DNA of 62,915 bases, taken from the NCBI GenBank assembly GCA_018901615.1, contig JAHIEN010000108.1:1-62915 (forward strand), written 5' to 3'. Positions 59,223 to 62,915 of this stretch are shown in pieces. Under the pieces are notes generated by a model. The model did no database searches and was not told where the DNA came from. It saw only the letters and a program-made list of their open reading frames with translations. A program made the position numbers and the translations under genes. This stretch comes from Candidatus Omnitrophota bacterium (GTDB taxonomy: Bacteria > Omnitrophota > Gorgyraeia > Gorgyraeales > Gorgyraeaceae). Numbering within the stretch: position 1 is the first letter of the stretch; the number at the start of each line of letters is the position of its first letter.

Positions 59223-60668
59223 ATGGTTAAAAATCTGCTATTGATAGCCCTGATGTTAGGCATGGTTTCAAGGGGCGTTTCCGCGGAACCTACTGATGAG
59301 GCGCTGAGCCTGCAGGAGGCGTTTGTCAGGGTCTCCAAGGATGCCGGCCCTGCTGTAGTAAGCATTAGCACTGAACACGTGGAACATTATCAGACCAGAT
59401 ATTATCCCTTTTCCCAATTTCAGGACCAGTTCTTTGACGAATTTTTCAGTGATTTTTTTGTAACAGGGCCTGACAGGGAATTTAAAAAAATAGGACTTGG
59501 CTCAGGGGTGATCGTTAATAAAGAAGGATACGTCCTTACAAATGAACATGTGATTCACGGAGCTGATAAGATCACTGTTACCCTGCCTGATGGAAGAGAA
59601 TTTGAGGGGCAATTGACAGGCTCTGATATCTATTCTGACCTCGCGGTTGTCAAGATCGGTTCGGAAGACGATTTACCATTCGCAAAGCTGGGAGATTCTG
59701 ATGAGGTAGAAATAGGCCACTGGGCCATAGCAATAGGCAATCCTTTTGCCTTTGCTGTCAGGAATCCTGAGCCCACTGTCACAGTCGGGGTGGTAAGCGC
59801 TTTGCGCAGGAGTCTTCCAAGGACAGATAAGAGGGCCCGTGAATATTCTGACCTGATCCAGACAGACGCCTCGATCAATCCGGGCAATAGCGGCGGTCCG
59901 CTTGTAAATATACGCGGAGAGGTCATAGGAATAAACGTGGCTATATTCACCATGAGCGGAGGTTCAGAAGGTATAGGTTTTGCAATACCCGTTAATACAG
60001 CAAAGAAGGTAATGGATGACCTGATGCAGGGCAGAAAGGTCTTGTACGGATGGGTTGGAGTCATAATCCAGGATGTAGACGAGGACCTGGCGGGATATTT
60101 TGGTCTTTTGGAAAAAAACGGGGTGTTGATATCGAGGATCCTGGAGAATAGCCCGGCTGAAAAGGCAGGTCTTAGACCAGGGGATATAATAGTGTCTTTT
60201 GATAAAAATAAGATAAGGGACACGCAGGATCTGATCAGCAGGGTATTAAAAAAAGATATAGGCGGCAAGGCCTTGCTTGAGATAGTCAGGAAGAGGAAGG
60301 TTTACTCTGTGGATGTGGAAATAGGCGAACGGCCCGAAGATAGAGGCCTGGCTGTCAGCAAAAAAGCGCAAATAGATCAAGGGCCGGCAGCGCAGCCACC
60401 AAAGAACTGGAACGGCATAGAGGTCTCTGAGATCACGCAAGACATCGCAGCCCGATTTAAGCTCAGCCCAGGGTCAGGGGTTATTGTCGCGGGAGTGGAG
60501 CAGGGAAGCGTTGCTGAAGATGCCGGCATAAGGGTGGGCGACATTATCCATGAAATAAATAGGCAGCCCATTAAAAATATAACAGAGTACAATGACGCGA
60601 TTAAAGGCCTTTCAGGCGACGTGCTTGTGGGCACGTATAGAGGGTATGTATTAATAAAAGAGAAATAG
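59223..60668 (+). CDS. Periplasmic serine protease, HtrA/DegP family
   Basis: A 481-residue precursor with a signal peptide (MVKNLLLIALMLGMVSRGVSA, residues 1-21). The trypsin-like domain has the catalytic triad in TNEHVIHG (His), SDLAVVK (Asp) and SINPGNSGGPL (Ser). Two PDZ domains follow, near residues 275-370 (PAEKAGLRPGDIIVSF) and 390-480 (VAEDAGIRVGDIIHEI). It degrades or refolds damaged envelope proteins. GGAGGCAG precedes the ATG inside a possible hairpin. It starts 46 bp after recA. Which Deg-type subfamily it belongs to (DegP, DegQ or DegS) is not decided. Confidence 0.94.
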   Translation: MVKNLLLIALMLGMVSRGVSAEPTDEALSLQEAFVRVSKDAGPAVVSISTEHVEHYQTRYYPFSQFQDQFFDEFFSDFFVTGPDREFKKIGLGSGVIVNKEGYVLTNEHVIHGADKITVTLPDGREFEGQLTGSDIYSDLAVVKIGSEDDLPFAKLGDSDEVEIGHWAIAIGNPFAFAVRNPEPTVTVGVVSALRRSLPRTDKRAREYSDLIQTDASINPGNSGGPLVNIRGEVIGINVAIFTMSGGSEGIGFAIPVNTAKKVMDDLMQGRKVLYGWVGVIIQDVDEDLAGYFGLLEKNGVLISRILENSPAEKAGLRPGDIIVSFDKNKIRDTQDLISRVLKKDIGGKALLEIVRKRKVYSVDVEIGERPEDRGLAVSKKAQIDQGPAAQPPKNWNGIEVSEITQDIAARFKLSPGSGVIVAGVEQGSVAEDAGIRVGDIIHEINRQPIKNITEYNDAIKGLSGDVLVGTYRGYVLIKEK

Positions 60669-60697
60669 CTGTTCGAGGTTAAACCTCGAACAGCTAT
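60665..60697. repeat. Perfect 16-bp palindrome between htrA and alaS
   Basis: ATAGCTGTTCGAGGTT (60665-60680) mirrors AACCTCGAACAGCTAT (60682-60697) around A60681. It starts within the htrA stop codon and lies 22 bp before the alaS ATG. No T run follows, so a classic terminator is unlikely. The 16-mer CGAACAGCTATGTATT it contains also occurs ahead of pnp. Confidence 0.85.
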
Positions 60698-60718
60698 GTA
60701 TTCGCACAATCATTTAAT

Positions 60719-62915
60719 ATGAAAGTTGACGAAATACGGGAAAGATTTCTGAAATTCTTCGAACAGCGCGGGCACATGGTCTATCCAAGCGATTCGCTTG
60801 TGCCGCAGAATGATCCCACACTCCTTTTTACAGGAGCTGGCATGAATCAATTCAAAGAAGAATTCCTGGGCAGGGTAAAAGGGTCCAGGAGGGCCGCCAC
60901 GTGCCAGAAGTGCCTGAGGACAGGCGACCTTGATAATGTCGGCAGGACGCCTGATCACCATACATTTTTTGAGATGCTGGGAAATTTTTCTTTCGGCGAT
61001 TACTTTAAAAAAGAAGCGATTGCGTGGGCCTGGGAATTTCTCACAAAAGAACTGGGATTAAAGGGATCTGACCTGTGGGTGTCTGTATATAAAGATGATG
61101 ACGAGGCGTATGATATCTGGAAAGATGCTATAAGAATTCCGACAGAGAAAATAGCGAGACTGGGGGAAAAGGACAATTTCTGGCCAGCCAGCGCTCCTAG
61201 CAAAGGGCCGAATGGCCCTTGCGGGCCATGCTCTGAGATCTTTTACGGAGGCCCTGACGGCGTGGAGGTCTGGAACCTTGTTTTTACGCAGTTTGACAGA
61301 AAAGACGGAGGTAAACTTGATACTCTGCCGAATAAAAATATAGACACAGGCATGGGCCTTGAAAGGATCACAAGGGTCATGCAGGGCAAGAAGACAAATT
61401 TTGAGATAGATTTGTTTGTGCCAATAGTAGATGAAATAGTGAAATATGCGGGGAAAAGCCCGAATATTAATACTGTTAATGCCATAGCAGACCATATTCG
61501 CGCAGTGACTTTTGCTGTTGGAGACGGCATATTGCCCTCGAATGAGGAGAGGGGTTATGTCATACGCAAGTTGATCAGAAGGGCATTCTGGTATGGCAGG
61601 TCAATGGGTATTAAAAAGCCTTTTCTGTATAAGCTGGTCTTCGTGGTGTCAGACGCGATGAAAAGGCCTTACCCTGAACTTACGGGCCGAAGAGAAGATA
61701 TCAGCCAGGTAGTGTTAGCGGAGGAAATGAGATTTACAAGCACAATAGAAGAAGGACTTGCGCGACTGGAAGAAATAACTGAAATAGCCAACAAACAGAG
61801 AAAATGCAATATTATTTCAGGAGAAGATATCTTTAAACTTTATGATACCTATGGTTTTCCAGTGGAACTGACTCAGGAGATAGCCGCGACAAAAGGGCTG
61901 AAACTTGACCTCAAGGGTTTTGAATCGCGAATGAAGGAACAGCGCGTCAAATCACGCGCCTCCAGCAAGATGAAAGGCCCTATATTCGACGTCAAGGGAG
62001 ACGCAAAGATAGAATTGCCGGAAGAAAGCATTTTTATAGAAGATAAAGAAAAGATAGTGACCGAGGTATCTAAGGTTTCAGGGAACTTTGTATTTTTAAA
62101 AGAGACTAATTTCTATGGAGAAAAAGGAGGCCAGACAGGCGATACTGGTGTATTGATTAAAGACGGGAAGGTTGTTATAGATGTTGTGAATGCTATAGAT
62201 ATTGCGGGCAGGATCCAGCACGAGATCAAGTCAAAAGGCGGCAATTTAAAGGCCGGCGATAAAGTAACGGCAAAGATAGATATAAAACGCCGCGAAGCAA
62301 TAAAAAAGAATCACACGGCAACGCACCTTCTTCATAACGCGCTGAGGACTGTTTTGGGCGAACACGTGAGGCAGGCAGGGTCTCTGGTCGCGCCGGACAG
62401 GCTCAGATTTGACTTTACGCATTTTAAGGGCCTTACAGATGAGGAGCTTGAGAGGGTCGAAGGGCTTGTAAATAAAAACATAAAAGGCGACAGCCCTATT
62501 GAGATAAAAGAGATGACAGTTGATGAGGCAAAGGAGCGGGGCGCGATAGCCCTTTTTGGTGAAAGGTACGGAGAAAAAGTAAGGATGGTTTCCGTAGGAG
62601 ATTACAGCAAGGAGCTGTGCGGCGGTACGCACGTAGAGCGCACCGGAGAAATAAAACTATTTAAGATAATATCAGAATCTTCTATTGCCAGCGGCGTAAG
62701 AAGGATAGAGGCTTTTACAGGCGCGGCGGCCCTGTCAAAAGTCAAAGAAGAAAAAGATATACTGACGCAGGCGGCAAAAGAATTAAAGACCGTGCCTGGG
62801 AACGTGCTTAAAGAAATAAGCGCGCTGACGGGAAAACTTAAAGGGCTCGAGAGAGGGCTTGAGGCCATAAAAGACAGGTTAGCTCAGTCTAATATAGACG
62901 CACTGTCGAATAATA
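60719..62915 (+). CDS. alaS: Alanyl-tRNA synthetase, 3' end outside window
   Basis: The frame is open from ATG 60719 (MKVDEIRERFLKFFEQRGH) to the window edge, giving 732 codons out of an expected about 870-880. The class-II core has PTLLFTGAGMNQFKEEFLG, TCQKCLRTGDLDNVGRT and GNFSFGDYFK. The editing domain has the HxxxH motif (NHTATHLLHNAL) and the zinc-binding CGGTHV, and SGVRRIEAFTG closes it. The C-Ala domain begins near the end of the window. It charges tRNA-Ala and clears mischarged Ser and Gly. Only a short A/T-rich spacer separates it from the palindrome after htrA. Confidence 0.97.
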   Translation, partial: MKVDEIRERFLKFFEQRGHMVYPSDSLVPQNDPTLLFTGAGMNQFKEEFLGRVKGSRRAATCQKCLRTGDLDNVGRTPDHHTFFEMLGNFSFGDYFKKEAIAWAWEFLTKELGLKGSDLWVSVYKDDDEAYDIWKDAIRIPTEKIARLGEKDNFWPASAPSKGPNGPCGPCSEIFYGGPDGVEVWNLVFTQFDRKDGGKLDTLPNKNIDTGMGLERITRVMQGKKTNFEIDLFVPIVDEIVKYAGKSPNINTVNAIADHIRAVTFAVGDGILPSNEERGYVIRKLIRRAFWYGRSMGIKKPFLYKLVFVVSDAMKRPYPELTGRREDISQVVLAEEMRFTSTIEEGLARLEEITEIANKQRKCNIISGEDIFKLYDTYGFPVELTQEIAATKGLKLDLKGFESRMKEQRVKSRASSKMKGPIFDVKGDAKIELPEESIFIEDKEKIVTEVSKVSGNFVFLKETNFYGEKGGQTGDTGVLIKDGKVVIDVVNAIDIAGRIQHEIKSKGGNLKAGDKVTAKIDIKRREAIKKNHTATHLLHNALRTVLGEHVRQAGSLVAPDRLRFDFTHFKGLTDEELERVEGLVNKNIKGDSPIEIKEMTVDEAKERGAIALFGERYGEKVRMVSVGDYSKELCGGTHVERTGEIKLFKIISESSIASGVRRIEAFTGAAALSKVKEEKDILTQAAKELKTVPGNVLKEISALTGKLKGLERGLEAIKDRLAQSNIDALSNN

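Overview
The window looks like a chromosomal piece of a deep-branching, Gram-negative, probably anaerobic bacterium. Evidence for an outer membrane is a signal-peptide beta-barrel porin and an HtrA-type periplasmic protease. Evidence for an anaerobic, cobalamin-rich lifestyle is eleven radical SAM (rSAM) genes within 33 kb, eight of them with an N-terminal Rossmann (B12-binding type) domain. The housekeeping order rpsO-pnp-uppP-ftsK-rodZ-like-rimO-pgsA-pgpA, then thpR/cinA, recA, htrA and alaS, with the dense rSAM and TPR content, suggests an Omnitrophota-like lineage. That assignment is an inference from gene content, not a database result. No tRNA, rRNA, CRISPR array, transposase or integrase was seen.

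Layout. (1) 1-2.5 kb: a TPR protein cut by the window edge with near-identical 102-bp tandem repeats, a frameshifted SGNH/TPR gene, and a 349-bp stretch with gene debris. (2) 2.5-12.1 kb: a surface-polysaccharide locus with three GT4 and two GT2 glycosyltransferases, an SGNH acyl-esterase/transferase, a secreted GH5-like hydrolase, and an O-antigen ligase/polymerase gene on the opposite strand. (3) 12.1-44.6 kb, all plus strand: the rSAM region. A sigma70-like promoter at 14.37 kb precedes a porin and a solute-binding protein. Three paralogous B12-rSAM genes and a PLP-fold aminotransferase lacking its catalytic lysine follow, then two permeases and an ATPase of the same TauABC/SsuABC/NrtABC-type importer. 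Further on are an rSAM with a Cys-rich C-terminus, five more rSAM enzymes (one lacking a cluster cysteine, one like tetraether synthase Tes, one with an extra C-terminal domain), a PQQ-type propeller protein with an alkaline-phosphatase-fold partner, a RidA protein, a His-rich membrane protein, an ABC-2 exporter, a ketopantoate-reductase-like enzyme, another B12-rSAM and a HemN/HemW-like rSAM. (4) 44.6-47.1 kb, minus strand: a GT39-type membrane glycosyltransferase with a C-terminal SnoaL-like domain and a small secreted paralogue of that domain. (5) 47.2 kb to the end: housekeeping genes, visibly less A+T-rich than the rSAM region, with several structured intergenic elements.

Working hypothesis for region 3: a porin and ABC importer bring in a small molecule, or the cell supplies a lipid-like scaffold. 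A series of rSAM enzymes, some duplicated in place, modify it, and an ABC-2 exporter plus periplasmic/membrane proteins handle the product. The Tes-like enzyme and the His-rich membrane protein lean towards a membrane-associated or lipid product. No NRPS, PKS or convincing peptide precursor was found. The product is unknown, and this region is the best candidate in the window for an undescribed system.
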